Origin: Castanea sativa
Lineage: Eukaryota; Streptophyta; Magnoliopsida; Fagales; Fagaceae
NCBI RefSeq assembly: GCF_040712315.1
Contig: NC_134013.1
Location: forward strand, 18,511,001-18,575,000
Length of the DNA: 64,000 nt
Direction of reading: 5' to 3'
The translations under genes and the position numbers were made by a program. The notes under the pieces are model-generated. The model did no database searches. It was given only the letters and a program-made list of their open reading frames with translations, and was not told where the DNA came from. This document shows positions 44,763-56,820 of the stretch, piece by piece. Every line of letters starts with the position of its first letter. The first letter of the stretch is position 1.

Positions 44763-47700
44763 CTACTTGGAAATAGGAGGCTCTCCTAACCACTTGGCAC
44801 GAAAGCCTGTTCCCTTACAATCAGAGCAACGCATTGATCCCTGGGAGTATCAAGGCATTATAAAGGGTCATTCATACTGCTGTTGTAGAGTCTGTGCATT
44901 GAAAACAAAGGAATTATACTAGTTCTAGATTCAAGACCTTGTAGATATATTTACCTTTCCAGAACAAATAACACAACTGGAGTTTCTTGAAGGGACTTGG
45001 CAGAGCATGTTATCCCCAAGAATAAAGAATCCTGTACCCCCACACCATTTGCATTCAACATGTCCGTTTGAGTTGCAAGAAGTACAATTAATTGGTCTGG
45101 GTTGCTGAAGAAGCATGAAACATTGGAGAAACAAGGAAACAATCAATATACAGATTAGGCTTAACATCAAGCCAGTTGCACAAAAGTAGCAGCCAATAAT
45201 TAAAAAAATAAATTGCACTCTTCCATTTGTATTATAAAGTTTCTTACAACAAAATATCTTTCTGCAACTCGAATAGTATACAGGGAAGTAATTCAAATCT
45301 TCGACAAGGTTTTAGTTTTCATAGGCCAAATTTGTCCCAAAACCTACTCCATGTTTCTCTCCAGCACAAAACAAAATGGTTTCTCTCTCTATTATTTTAT
45401 TTTATTTTTTCTTCTTTTACAAGAAGAAGCTCAAACGTTACAATGAAAGATGGAATTTTCTAGGAAATACTAGAGTGAAGTTTTGGAAGCATGTGTGGTG
45501 TAGAGATCATACTCTCCAACAGGCTTTTCCAGAACTTTATTGTATTAGTAGGACAAAGGATTCTTCAGTAGTGGAGGTTATGTGTTGGTCTGGTAGGAGG
45601 ATTCATTGGGATGCTAATTTCCGTCGTCCTCCACAAGATTGGGAACAAGAATCCTTTGATCTGGGTCCTAATCGGGTTTGTTGGAAGCCAGCTAGGAGTA
45701 GAGGTTTTGAGGTTAGAGGATTCTGTCTTTCTTTCTACCCTCCTATCCTCTTATCCTTCTCTTGAAGAATGATATGGCATTCAAAGGTTCCTCTAAGGGT
45801 AGCTTTCTTTTCATGGTCTGCTTCCTTAGGTAAGATCTTAACAACAGATAACCTTCCCAAAAGACATGTGCTAGTTCTTGATTTGTGCTATATGTGTAAG
45901 AATTGTGGGGAGTTAGTGGATCATCTTCTTCTTCATTGCACCATATAGCTTGTGAGTTGAGGTCGTGGGTGCTCTATTTGTTTGGAATCCACTGGGTTAT
46001 GCCTCACAAGGTTATTGAGTTGTTCGAGTCTTGGCAGGGTATGTTTGGACGACATCGTAACATAGATTTGTGGAGACTTGTGCCTCATTGCTTGTTATGG
46101 TGTATTTGGCGTGAAAGAAATGCTAGAAGCTTTGAGGGATGTGAACGCTCTATGTTAGAGATTAAGTCTTTTTTTTTACACACTCTCCTCGATTGGAGTG
46201 TGATCTTTTGTCATATTTCTTGTTCTTCCCTTCCTGTTTTACTTGATCATTGTAACCTTGGTCCTCAATTTGTGCCCCCTTAGTACATTCCCAATGTACT
46301 CAAGTTGGCTGTTTTTCTTTGCTAAATAAAATTTTCGTTACTTATCAAAAAAAGAAAATTTTTAAAGTACAAACTTTCAAAGGATATCCCAAGAGCCTTT
46401 TTGTGGTATAGATCATCAAAAGAGCAGAAGTTCTTATAAGAACAAGAATATTACTGTACCTTTAAATGACTATGGCAGAACAACATACATAAACAATGCC
46501 ATGGCCACCAAATGCCACTAGCATAAAATCAAGTTTTTTTTTTGCTAACCAGCATAAAATCAAGTTGTAATCACCCAAGAAAGCAAGCATATTACACTGG
46601 TAACTTAGAAATAGCAATTTATCTAATCAATACACCAATCATATAAAAATCCATAAACCATGTAAATCAGGGTAGATTACAGAATTTATAATCCTAACAA
46701 AAAGATTACATTGATCTCAAGTTTAAAATGAATGGAAAATTAGAACACCAAAAAGCCATTTATCACACTTATAGAGAGGCAAAGCTCTAACAAACAATCA
46801 TACAAATATGCACAGAACAATCTGTAGCTTAGAACTATGAAAATATGACTCCTGTTTGGACCTGTGTATATTTAGTCCCCGCGGAAATAACAGCTCCATT
46901 ATGTATGCATATTATACACAAAAACAAGAAAAAATACTCATGGAAAAGAGGCATCGCAAGTTTAGAGTTTAATTGTGGGTTTACCTATTGTATACTTCCT
47001 GTGCACTTGGGCTATGCCTTTTTTGTCTTAATAAAATTTGTTAATTTAAAAAATAAGAATAAAAATAAAAAAGACACAGAATAGAGGATTGCATTGATGT
47101 TCTTTTTGTCTTTTGATATACTGGCTTACCAGATGCATAATTAATGCTGAGTAATACAAAGCAATTTAGTAAAACAAAAAATGTTATATGCATTATCAGA
47201 TTAATCTCAAAGTATGATTATATTAAGCATCAACGAAGCACTATGGAGCATCAAATTAATTCAAATATTGACTTTCTAAACTTAGACAAACAAACTATTA
47301 TGCTTGGAGTGCTGAAGGAAATCTGAAAGGTCAATCGTAAAGATCTAAAAACATTTGTAGGCAGGGGCGGTACTACAATGGACCTCAGGGACGAGGGGGG
47401 CCAAACCTCTTGAAATGCTTTAAGTGTCCCTTATATTCAAGGAAACTTTCAGTAAAACACACACAAAAACCAGTCTTATAATCCTGGTTCCTGGTTCCTG
47501 GTTCCACCCCTGTTTGTAATTGTAGACATGGCTAAAACTTGGCAAGCTTCCCCCATCCCCTTTTCTTCTTATCTTCTCCCTCCACCAAAATAGTAATTAT
47601 CATAATAATACTGATAAGTCTAGGAATTGCACCATCAATGAGTGACCTAACAGACAGAAAAATACATGTAGAAAGCACGTACCATATGCTCTGTTTCTAT

Positions 47701-50401
47701 CTTTATTTCATTGGTCCACCAACTATTTCATTGTTGGGGTACATTCCTCCCTCCAAATGGATGAAAATCTTTTTTATGATAATTTTTTTTTTTTTTTTTG
47801 GGAAATGTCCAAAAGTATTGAAAGTGTTTACTCCCCAAAAATTTCAAACATTGTTCAAATTTTCACATCAAGCTAGGTTTGAGGAAACAAAAGATATTTT
47901 TTTTTTTTGATAAATAGGAAACAAAAGATATTGAAAATTTAAAACATGCATGTAAAGGTCGGTGCCTTCCATCGGGCCTCAATGTGGTGGCAAGTGCCTT
48001 CCAACACAAGTGATAGGTCGTAGGTTCGAGCCCAGGAATCAACCTCTCCAAAGAAAATTTGGAGGTAAGGCTGCCTATCAATCACCTCTCTTAGACCCCT
48101 TTTCCCAAAAGTGGGAGTTTTGTGCACTAAGTATGACCTTTATGTACATAGCAATTACATCTCTTCAACCAATATTATTGATTCAATCATGGAATTATAA
48201 AGTATGACTAACAAGCACTTCTTGCCATGCATTGATTGCACTAGGGATGGATTCCACAAGTGACCTAAACACCTCATCCATGAAGCAACAACTGCTCACC
48301 AAAGAAAAAAAGGAACAAGACTTCCAAAAAAGAAAATCTTAATAATAATACGCTCTTAGAGGATAAAACTCTGAGATACTGTGACTCAAATCCGTAAACA
48401 TAGGCGAAAAGTACGAACATTTGTTATTTTTCATCATGTATCAAGACATAAATGGAATCTATGCAAATCTCTAGATGCACCTGTTGTTATCAATGCTCAC
48501 AGATTCTATAATATATACCAAAAATAGGGAATTCTAAGGAGGGGGTGGAAAGGAAACACTTTAAATAGGACTCTTTACCATAAAGATTGAATGTGTAAGT
48601 TTCCTAAACCCTTAGTCTATGTACCCTTGTTCCGTACCTTCCTTATAGATGATAATTCACAGTAAACATAAGCTTTGTTATATTTAGCATTGAACTCCCA
48701 AACTAGATACTGCCACCACATAGTTGCTCAACTAGGTACTAAAGAGTCTACCATTATAAATTTATAATCATTACTAAACAATTTAGATATGGGAATTAAT
48801 ATAACCAACAAAGAGCTGAAATTGTAGTGAATGGTAGAGTTTTGGGTAGAGCTGAAATTGTAGTGAATGGTACTGAAGAGTACTATGGGTACTCGAGGAC
48901 CGAGGAGGAAGTTGAAGAGTTGCAGTATGGGTGGGGGAAGACCATGGGCCACGGGCCCGAGGAGGAAGGTTGCTCGGGGAGAGGAAGAGATGAGTCAAAA
49001 GGATTCTAAGGGGTTCCAAGTGAGAGGAGGGATCTGATGAGAGAGAATCAGAGATCATAGGGGAAGTTTTTAGTTTGGAATAGCTTGTTGCCTGCGCATT
49101 AAATGGTGGGCAACAACTTTATCAGTTGTATTGATGAGGAAGTGACCTAAATAGTGCGATTCACAGCTAAGCAACTCCTTCTACCACCTTCATCAGATGT
49201 TAAAGGGGTAGGTGTCACAATGAGAATTTGGTTAGGTAAAGATGGGGTCAAATGTGAAGTAGATGAGAGTATATAAGAAAAAGAAAGTTTCCAGAGAAAA
49301 GGATCCAGACAGAAGTATCAAAAAGATAAGAGTAAAGAGAAGAACAGTGAGAGAAGAGCATGAACAATGCATTTTTCTATGTAATATTGGCCTCCTCGGG
49401 CAAGCTTGTATTGAGGCATTTACTTACATATTCGTTAATACAAAGTCTTCCTTTCTTATTCCCATCCTTGGACTAAGCCCTCTCTTGTTATTTGATTTCT
49501 TCTCTTACAAATTTATTGATTTGGGCCTAGGTTGAAATGTACAAACTCACTATTCTAAGTGGGCTTTAGATTTTTCCGTCCTTACAAGTATTATTTGGCA
49601 TTACTATAGGAAGTAGAGCTTTAATAGTAGAGTTTTTGCTAAATATAGCTTTATTTGAAATGCTCTTCTTAGTGTTTTGACTTTTGAGCATTTGGCAAAT
49701 GGTAGTGAATGGTGCTTCTAAATTTATAAAATATGAACAGTGAATTTTAGAGTTTACCCTTAAAAAAAACTCCAAATTTCAGCTTTAACCTTTAAGGACT
49801 CCTTAAATATCTATTTTTAGTGGCTTAAAGTCCAAATTAAATTCAGAGCCAGACAGACCCACAATACACTACTAGTACTAGGTAGTAAGATTTGTAAGGT
49901 AACCAGTCCACTGACAAAATATTAGTGTCCTCCTGTTACAAATTAGGAAGTTCCTTCTATTGAGGATTTTGCTTAAACTGTTAAAACAGAATTAAATTTC
50001 AGATTACTCAAACATCTTAAGTTTCCTGTGTTGCCCAGAATTTCATCTAATTTTAAAATTCCACTTCTTCTAAACCAACAAAATCCAAATTCTATGCAAC
50101 CAAACACAACTTTATTCGAACAAAATTCAATAAAGAGAAAAAAAGAAAAAAGAAAAATAAGAACCTGAGAGATTAACCAGGCTTTCTCCATGCGCTTAAC
50201 GAAATCGAAGGAGCTCTCATAGGAGTCCACCATTGAAGCCCGAACAACACAAACCCTAGAACTCGAGGTGGGCCTTGCAGTAGTGGTGGTTGTACCTTGA
50301 GGTACAAACGCCCGATTACCAATCGGCGATACGAGGATTTTATTGTCAATTGGTTTCGGTGCAATCATAAGCCTACTACAACACATACAGCTCGTCGTCA
50401 T
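44763..50401 (-). CDS. DnaJ-type cysteine-rich zinc-finger protein, probably plastid-targeted
   Basis: Three exons on the - strand: 50401-50165, 45104-44955 and 44840-44763, all GT..AG in phase 0, giving 154 aa. The N-terminal part (about residues 1-56, Ser/Thr/Arg-rich, few acidic residues) looks like a chloroplast transit peptide. A conserved-looking [20 protein letters not shown] segment follows. The C-terminal half carries four CxxC motifs of the DnaJ zinc-finger kind: CTSCNSNG (86-93), CKWCGGTG (97-104), CVICSGKG (123-130) and CSDCKGTG (134-141). It ends [10 protein letters not shown]. Proteins of this kind lack the J domain and are thought to act as plastid chaperone or assembly factors (BSD2-like group); the exact client is unknown. 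Intron 1 is about 5 kb and filled with LINE, SINE and hAT debris, whereas intron 2 is 114 bp. Confidence 0.85.
45425..46355 (+). pseudogene. 5'-truncated LINE in intron 1 of the zinc-finger gene
   Basis: The + strand reads the C-terminal LINE region: [40 protein letters not shown], then a zf-RVT-like [20 protein letters not shown] and [14 protein letters not shown]. It ends in a stop at 46283 and an AATAAAATTTTCGTTACTTATC-AAAAAAAG tail. No RT core or endonuclease. Antisense to the host gene. Confidence 0.85.
46975..47085 (+). mobile_element. Short LINE 3' tail in intron 1
   Basis: TTGTATACTTCCTGTGCACT, TGGGCTATGCC, TTTTTTGTCTTAATAAAATT and then an A-rich tail. This is the typical 3' untranslated end of plant L1-type elements. 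Only the last 110 bases or so are present. Confidence 0.6.
47362..47512. mobile_element. Small hAT-like MITE in intron 1
   Basis: A 151-bp element with ends CAGGGGCGG and (inverted) CAGGGGTGG, flanked by TTTGTAGG and TTTGTAAT (6 of 8 positions match). GGTTCCT is repeated three times just before the right end. CAGGGGCGG is a frequent hAT terminus. Confidence 0.6.
47963..48140 (+). mobile_element. tRNA-derived SINE in intron 1
   Basis: A-box-like TGGTGGCAAGTGCC (about 47985) and a good B box GGTTCGAGCCC (48023-48033). The body is followed by CCCAAAAGTGGGAGTTTTGTG and ACTAAGTATGACCTTTATGTA. A degenerate relative lies at 10120-10250. No clear target duplication. Confidence 0.7.
48820..49590 (+). 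repeat. Possible retroelement LTR remnant in intron 1
   Basis: An internal doubling AGAGCTGAAATTGTAGTGAATGGTA (about 48812 and 48849), GCATTAAATGGTGGGCAACAA (also LTR-like), a TATA-like GAGTATATAAGAAA (about 49267) and GTTAATACAAAGTCTTCC. These suggest LTR promoter and R sequence, but no ends or target duplication could be fixed. Low confidence. Confidence 0.3.
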
Positions 50402-51689
50402 TTCTTCTCTTTTGTTTTACTTTTACTAAGAGATTAAAAATAAATAAAAATTTAGGAGATTGGTTTGATTGTTCGTTGAGCTAAAGAAAGATAGTTCCCT
50501 CGTTTTTAAAGAGGAAAACTGGCGGAGAAGATAGATCAAAATAATATTATTATTATAGGAGTAGATGGATAGGATTCATTAAATTTTAATCGCCTCGAAA
50601 TTTATTTTATTGTTAAAAGAAGACAGAAGAAAAAAAAATAAAAATAAAAATTAGGGCGCTCCTTGTTTTGGAGCAAACGAAAAGGAAAAATGTTTTTTAG
50701 GTATTGGTTTTTCTAGCAAGTTTGGTGGAGCAAGCAAAGTCTGACCCTTAACCTTAAGTAACGCGAACGTTCAAATGAAAATGAAAACTGGGCTTGTTTG
50801 GCCCAAACTCTCAGCTCCGGCGCACACTATTGGCTTATTATAATTATTACTTTTTAAAAGACCATATAGAATTTTTAGTCTAATATAATATACGTGTACA
50901 GGTGTGAAACTCATTATTTTAAACTTGAATATCGACTCTTGCTGTCACGTAACCCCCACAAGTAGACATTTTTTAAAATTAAAAAAACAAAAACCAGCAC
51001 GAAACGGAAACAAAAATCAAGTCTGACTGACAAAAGGACAAGGATGCAGAATACAAAACTACTAGCTAGCTATTACTTGTTACCACTGAATGCCGTAGGT
51101 AATACAAGAGAAATTTGATTTGTTGAGGGTGAACGAAACTTCTTCGCTTTTTCGATTTTTTGAATCCTTCTTTATTTTTTTTTTATTCTTATCCGGAACG
51201 GAACTTATCTATAATTTTTTCATATAATTTTTTTATTTATTTATATATTTGGTTTCTCTATTCTTGCTTCTTCTTTTTTGCTGTTATTTTTTAATTATAA
51301 TTACAATTCAGTCGATGTTTCATCATAATTACTGTTCTTCCCTATAATAATAATAATAATAATTACCATTCGTGTACAAAATTGAAAGTTGTAAAGTTAT
51401 AAAATAACTTTCCAAGGAAACTATCAAAACAATTGTTGGTTTGAATGAGCAAAATTAATGTCCCAATTTGCTAACAAATTAATATACGTGAATTTATTTA
51501 ATATTTAAAAGCAAAGTACATCAAGTATGTCCATTAGACACCTGTACTTAGTGTGTGTTTACAAAAGTAACCATAGAATACTCTTTTGGAGTGCATTTTT
51601 GCAAAAGGTCCCACACATAATATTTACTAGAAAAAAAAAAAAAAGGATATTGTGTGTGTATATATTTTCCAGTTGGCTGCTTTGCTCTC
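50402..51689. other. Promoter side of the zinc-finger gene and intergenic DNA
   Basis: No gene seen. The first 100-150 bases upstream of 50401 should hold the 5' UTR and core promoter of the minus-strand gene. No clear TATA box was identified. There is an (ATA)n run at about 51343-51363. Confidence 0.5.
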
Positions 51690-52165
51690 TTTCCCCTTTG
51701 TGCTAGTCTGTCTGCTACTCCAATTGGCTCACGGTAAGAATGACTTAGGTAGACAGTCCAGTCTCTTAACAGGAGAATCCTGTAATCACAAATTAAAGAC
51801 CCCAAGCTAGAGTCATATCCCCACGAAAAGTTAGATAGTTAATAATTAGATTAGAGTCTAATTTGAATATAGTTTATTGCTAAAAATTGAAAATTGAAAA
51901 CTGAAAACACTATAGTAAAATAATTTTTAAATATGTGAATAGTGTCGTAGAACCTATTTTTAATGAAAATTTCGCTGAAAAAAAAAAAAAATTTGTGAGT
52001 TATGTGAACAGTGCACGGAACCCACGCACAAAATCCTGGACGCGCAAATGCTGGACACTTTGCCACTATCCAAACGCTCACTACCTCTGTATTTAAAAAT
52101 TTTATGCCTGCCTCCCAAGCCATAGATGGCCCTTGCCTAACTGCCCAAAGCTCAGCTACCATACC
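51690..52165 (-). pseudogene. LINE RNase H remnant, split by a MITE
   Basis: On the - strand, MVAELWAVRQGPSMAWEAG and IKFLNTEV (52165-52081) lead up to the MITE. Beyond it (51853-51690) the frame resumes with LIINYLT, LLLRDWTVYLSHSYREP and VADRLAQRGK. This is the C-terminal half of the RNase H domain usual for plant LINE-derived sequences. The upstream TDG part is missing and a stop is present, so it is a dead remnant. Confidence 0.7.
51854..52080. mobile_element. MITE of the 33.5-kb family, inserted in the RNase H remnant
   Basis: GAGTCTAATTTGAATATAG (decayed left end), TTATTGCTAAAAATTGAAAA, TATAGTAAAATAATTTTTAA and GTGAACAGTGCACGG, with the right end, read inward, AGCGTTTGGATAGTGGC. It parallels 33502-33809. 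Flanks are TTA and CTA, a possible decayed 3-bp duplication. Confidence 0.65.
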
Positions 52166-52461
52166 ATATCATTTGTCATGATGGCCCTATAATGAGTGGC
52201 ATAACTGCATCCATTGTAGCCTAGATTTTGGACATGTAAATGATAATTCCGCGCTATTAATAACACTTCCTGGATAATGCACTTAATATTTGGGTTTAAG
52301 CTCATCATAAGGTTGTTTAAAATAATTGTAGGATCGGATAGACTAATCAAAATCAATCTAAATTCTAAATTTTGATATATTTTCCAACCTTAAAAGTCGG
52401 TTTTCCCAACTCCCCCTCGGGGAGATTCAACTATCTAGAGTAAAATATCACAACCTACACT
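52166..52461. other. Possible further LINE-related DNA, unassigned
   Basis: The - strand ORF 52356-52156 leads into the RNase H remnant but shows no clear motif of its own. Nothing else seen. Confidence 0.35.
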
Positions 52462-53189
52462 TCTATATATAATAATAATAGGTAAAGTTAAGAGAAAATT
52501 CAAATTGGAATTCAATTAGATTCTAATTTTGTGTCACGTGTTCCATCTAATCTAAGTTTTTAATTTTTTATGCCAAGTGAGTTAATTCAATATAAAAATT
52601 GGATTTCAATCAAAGTTTAATTTTGCGACATGTGTTCCATCTAATCTAAGTTTTTTAATTTTTGTACCAAATGAGTTAATTTAGTGTAAAAAATGAGGAG
52701 TCCAATATAAGTAAACCATAAGAAAAACATATTTTTGAATTATTTTATATTTATGAGCTTTTTTTTGTAGAACTAAAAACAATTCAAGTTTATAATTCAT
52801 CTATATATAAATATATATATTAATAAGTAAAACTAAGAGAAAATCCAATTAGATTTTAAATTGGAATTCAATTAGAGTCTAATTTTGCGCCATGTGTCTC
52901 ATCTAATCAAAATTTTTAAAATTTTGAACCAAGTTAGTTAGTTTAGTGTAAAAATTAGATTTTAATTAGAGTTTAATTATACAGTACAAGCACCATCTAA
53001 TCGAATTTTTTTAATTTTTGTGCGAAATGAGTTAATTTAGAGTAGAAAATAAGGAGTCCAATATAAATAAATCATAAAAAAACGTAATCATATATCTAAC
53101 ACTATATATAAAATTAGAGGAATAGAGAGTTTGAATGATTTTATATTTATGAGTCTTTTTTTATAACTAAAAACAATTCATTTGGTACA

Positions 53190-53228
<39 letters not shown>

Positions 53229-53613
53229 GGTAAAACTTAGAGAAAATCCAATTAGATTTTACAATTCAAGTCCAATTTTATGCCATGTGTCCAAAATTAT
53301 TTATTTTTAGAGAGAGTTTTATTCCTTAATTTTGGAATCAAATGTGAGACCATATCATAAATATCCATTCAAGTGAGTTATTGTGTACAAAAACACCAGA
53401 GTCTAGAATTAATGAACATAAAAATATTTAAAAAAATGGACAATTTACATTTTCTACCTAATAACATTCTTACAAGACTTTTTAAAGAGTTAAAAAAATA
53501 TATAAGAATAACTATCAATAATATTTAAATTATATATTTAAGATTAATATACTATACATCTTAATGTGTATCTTTTAAGTATTTTCATACATATGCATGG
53601 GGTTACAAACTAG
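52462..53613. mobile_element. Helitron-like AT-rich repeat with reiterated 5' units
   Basis: It begins TCTATATATAATAATAATAG and ends CATGGGGTTACAAACTAG before T, in the style of plant Helitrons (5' TC, 3' CTRR). Inside, a unit of about 370 bp (AATAGGTAAA, AGAGAAAATCCAATTAGATT, GCCATGTGT, CATCTAATC, AAATGAGTTAATTTAG, GGAGTCCAATATAA) occurs about two and a half times, starting near 52480, 52830 and 53225. An (AT)n run is at 53198-53222. No Rep/helicase coding sequence. Confidence 0.5.
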
Positions 53614-54555
53614 TTAATATTAATTGAGAAATTTCCTTTACATCATTTTAACTATTGTATATAAATAGTAAATACTCCCTTGACCCTAATCCCATTTCCC
53701 TTGCCCCTCTTCTTCCACTTCCATCTTCACTCTTGCTCTTGTACGAGTCTCTCCCCCCCCCCCCCCTTGTCCAAAAAAAGAATCACTATAGAACCCATGA
53801 TTAAGATTATTGAGAAGTTTTGGGGCTAACTTCAACTATGCAGTGGCACGTGATTTTAACTCTAATATATAAATATTTCCATAATTCTAGTTTTATTTTT
53901 CTGTCACTTCCTCTTATCAAGGCACCATCTCACAAGTTACAACTTGTCCCCCTTTGAGATATTCACCGATTTAGAAATATATTAATCACAAGCTACATAC
54001 TTTGACACTTATTGAGAATTGAAAATTTCTATTCCCCTAAGTGAATATGAATAGCTAGCTATGCATTATGGAAGCAAGATTATTATTCAACAACAAATTA
54101 TAATTCAACCAGGCACATGAGAAAATAAAATTATTAGCCAAGAACCTTATAACTCAACTAGCATCTCTTGCCTCTTGGTGTTTCAAATGAAAACATCCCA
54201 ATTTCAAATCTCATCTCCCAAACTTTCAAATTATAAAAAATTAAAAATTAAAAATTAAAATTAAAATTAAAATTTCATTGAAGTTGAGATTTATGGGATG
54301 TGATCACTTCTCATGTAGCACAATTTTATTGAAAATCTTTTATAAAATCATTGCATAACACTTGAGAAAACTTTAACTCATAGAGGATTTCTAATCTAAG
54401 AAAGAGCCTCATTAGATAGAAGATTACTACTCACAAGGCTTGTCTAACCTTTAGAAGCTATGAGCAGAGCACTACCAAAACTCATGGAACTATGACCTTA
54501 CATAGAGAAAACATGCTAGACTTGCTAGTACGACAAGAAAGCATATTAAAATTAA

Positions 54556-54586
<31 letters not shown>

Positions 54587-55152
54587 CTCCCCTCACATAC
54601 AATGATTACTAACCATAGCAGGTAAAGTTTTGGAGAACATGTTGTGTCGGTCGAATACTCGAAGCATGCCAATCAAACGATAGAGGTTTTTAGACCAGAA
54701 TTGTGTAAACCCGAAATCCCTTCTTGATCAAGCAGTCAATTAGTTTGATCAAACATCCAAAAGAGTTTTACACTCATGAGAAGTTTGAAAATAAGGCAGA
54801 TGTATTGGACAAAAATGCTTTTCACTTGAAGGAAGTTGGCTGAACGAGCTTGTTTAAAAAAACATAAATAACAAATAGTGTTAAATTTTTTAAAACATTT
54901 TGGACAAGAATTTTGAAAATTCTTATTTTATGAATGATGTGGAAATAAAGTGTAAACTCTAATGAGTGGATCTTGGTTTGTAGGTCACTTATCAAGTTTC
55001 AAGTATTTATAATCTTCAACATGAAACATTTCAAACCTTTCATTCATTGAACAGACATTTTCATCCTTATCCTCAGTCCTATAATGTATCTAATCACATT
55101 TTAAGGATTTCGTCATGGAATTTATCAATGCTCTCATTTTGGTTTTGGACTT

Positions 55153-55190
<38 letters not shown>

Positions 55191-56197
55191 AAAGAAAGCG
55201 CCTCATGGCATTAGGATCTTCTGTATTTAAAATGGATCAACTTCATGGTTCATATTAAATTTTACAATCCTCTCCAAAAAAATTTATTAAATATTACAAA
55301 TCTAAATAGTATATATATCATTTAAAATTTTAAATGATGAAAATTCTATTCGCTTCTAAATCAAAAAAAAAAAATGAAACATTAATTATAAAATGAGCTC
55401 TAAATAGAGAAGTTCATGTTTCTATCTCATGAGACAATTTCATGGGGGTCCTCTTTTATCTCTCAAAGGCACAGACACATTTCCAAACAAAATGAAAATG
55501 AAAACATATCACAATATTCGGTATCCCATTAATTTCACAATCACGGAAGGATCCCCTAAATTCACAAGAAAGAGAGGTAATAAAATTCAATTAAAAGTTC
55601 TCAAAAAAAAAAATTCAATTAAAAGAAAAAAATAAATAAATAAGGGATAAAACAGCTAAAGTAAAATTACATGCCCAAGTCTGTTTGGTAAGTCTATTGG
55701 CTGTTGCTATATTGAGTGCATTTTACAGATTTTCAACGAACGCCCCCACAGCAAAATGACTTTTCTTTGCGGCCATTTTCCTTTTTTTCTTTTTTGGGAT
55801 GACGTAGTTGAAAAAAAGAGAGAGTAGAGTTTCCATTTCTAAGGTAATTCCTAGAATGTAAACGAAAATAATATATTCCTTACAAAAGTCAAGCTTAAAC
55901 ATTCTTGTCTCGTTTTACCATTCACATGATACTCGACAAAAATTGAGTGATTCGAGTAAAGATATTTTGATGAAAATATTTTACCTATTATGATAATTTC
56001 AACAAAACTCTAGAAATACATATGATATTACCTATTAAAGTTACGTGGAGTGAGATTGATCTGTCTACACCGAAAATCTATTTTTCATTATATATATATA
56101 AATTAATAAAAAAAAAGGGTAAGTGTTTTCCAAATGTACAGTTCATGTATAGCGTGAACTGGGTTGTATGGGAATATTCCTATACCTGAACTCACGT
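53614..56197. other. Intergenic AT-rich DNA; promoter side of the VQ gene at its end
   Basis: No gene seen. Low-complexity items: C run at about 53752-53767, ATTAAAA-type repeats at 54235-54275, T run at 54558-54581, (CT)n at 55157-55189. Near 55884-55890 the - strand carries TTGACT, a W-box-like core, about 430 bases upstream of the VQ start codon; a chance match is possible. Confidence 0.5.
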
Positions 56198-56205
56198 TAT
56201 AAAAA
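56198..56205 (+). promoter_or_regulatory. TATA box of the VQ gene
   Basis: TTATAAAA in ACGTTATAAAAACC lies 112 bases before the ATG and is followed by a C/T- and A-rich leader. No other TATA-like sequence is as well placed. Confidence 0.6.
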
Positions 56206-56316
56206 CCACAAAAAAGATCACCCTTTAAAGGTTAAAGGGTCTCTCAGTCTCTCACTCAGACATTTACCAAAGAAAACACGTACGCAAAAAAAAAACAAAA
56301 CTCAATTCTCTCTGGA

Positions 56317-56820
56317 ATGGAAAAACATTCTAGTACGGCCAATTCCATGAATTCACCAACAGCAACAACCTTTGTGCAAGCAGACACAAACTCCTTCAGA
56401 GACCTAGTCCAGAAACTGACCGGCTTATCCGGTGACTCAGACAAACTCCCGATCACCGTCCCTTCAAAACATCCCTCCAAACCATTCACTCCCGGTGACC
56501 CCACCGGCCCTCGCCGGTCACCCTTCAAGCTCCACGAGCGAAGGCACACACAAACCATGAGAAAGCTCGAAATCAAACTTGGCCTAACCAATCTCGCCAA
56601 CTCACCGATTCAGAGTCCGGTCACCCCGCTCGGCTGCGACTCACCTTTCCTGCCGAGTTCCGGCACCGAGTCACCTTTGTCCGACGAGGACAAGGCTATC
56701 GCAGGAAAAGGGTTTTACTTGCACCCATCGCCGCTGTGTACGCCGAGAGGTACTGACCCGCCAGAGCTCTTGACTTTGTTTCCACTGAGTTCGCCGACTC
56801 AGAAAGCTCGAGATTCTTAA
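56317..56820 (+). CDS. VQ-motif protein (WRKY/MAPK-interacting type), intronless
   Basis: A 167-aa protein in a single exon, stop TAA at 56818-56820. The VQ motif FRDLVQKLTG (residues 27-36, within TTFVQADTNSFRDLVQKLTG) fits FxxhVQxhTG exactly. VQ proteins are small plant-specific nuclear cofactors that bind WRKY factors and are often MAPK substrates. Here several SP/TP sites (NSPT, FTPGDP, NSPIQSPVTPLG, TESPLSD, PSPLCTPRG, SSPTQ) fit MAPK targeting. A basic GPRRSPFKLHERRHTQTMRK stretch and a C-terminal GKGFYLHPSPLCTPRG block resemble the VQ11/VQ31/VQ4 group in layout, recalled rather than searched. The first ATG of the frame is used; it follows an A-rich leader. Composition is clearly more GC-rich than the flanks, as expected for a real exon. 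Confidence 0.93.
   Translation: MEKHSSTANSMNSPTATTFVQADTNSFRDLVQKLTGLSGDSDKLPITVPSKHPSKPFTPGDPTGPRRSPFKLHERRHTQTMRKLEIKLGLTNLANSPIQSPVTPLGCDSPFLPSSGTESPLSDEDKAIAGKGFYLHPSPLCTPRGTDPPELLTLFPLSSPTQKARDS

Noticed and set aside
45376..46283. Possible host exons in the zinc-finger gene region on the + strand
   Set aside because: The motifs are those of a LINE RT tail and zf-RVT, with an A-rich 3' end, so it is a retroposon, not a host gene.
56256..56600. 114-codon minus-strand ORF over the VQ gene
   Set aside because: Antisense shadow of the VQ coding sequence; no domain.
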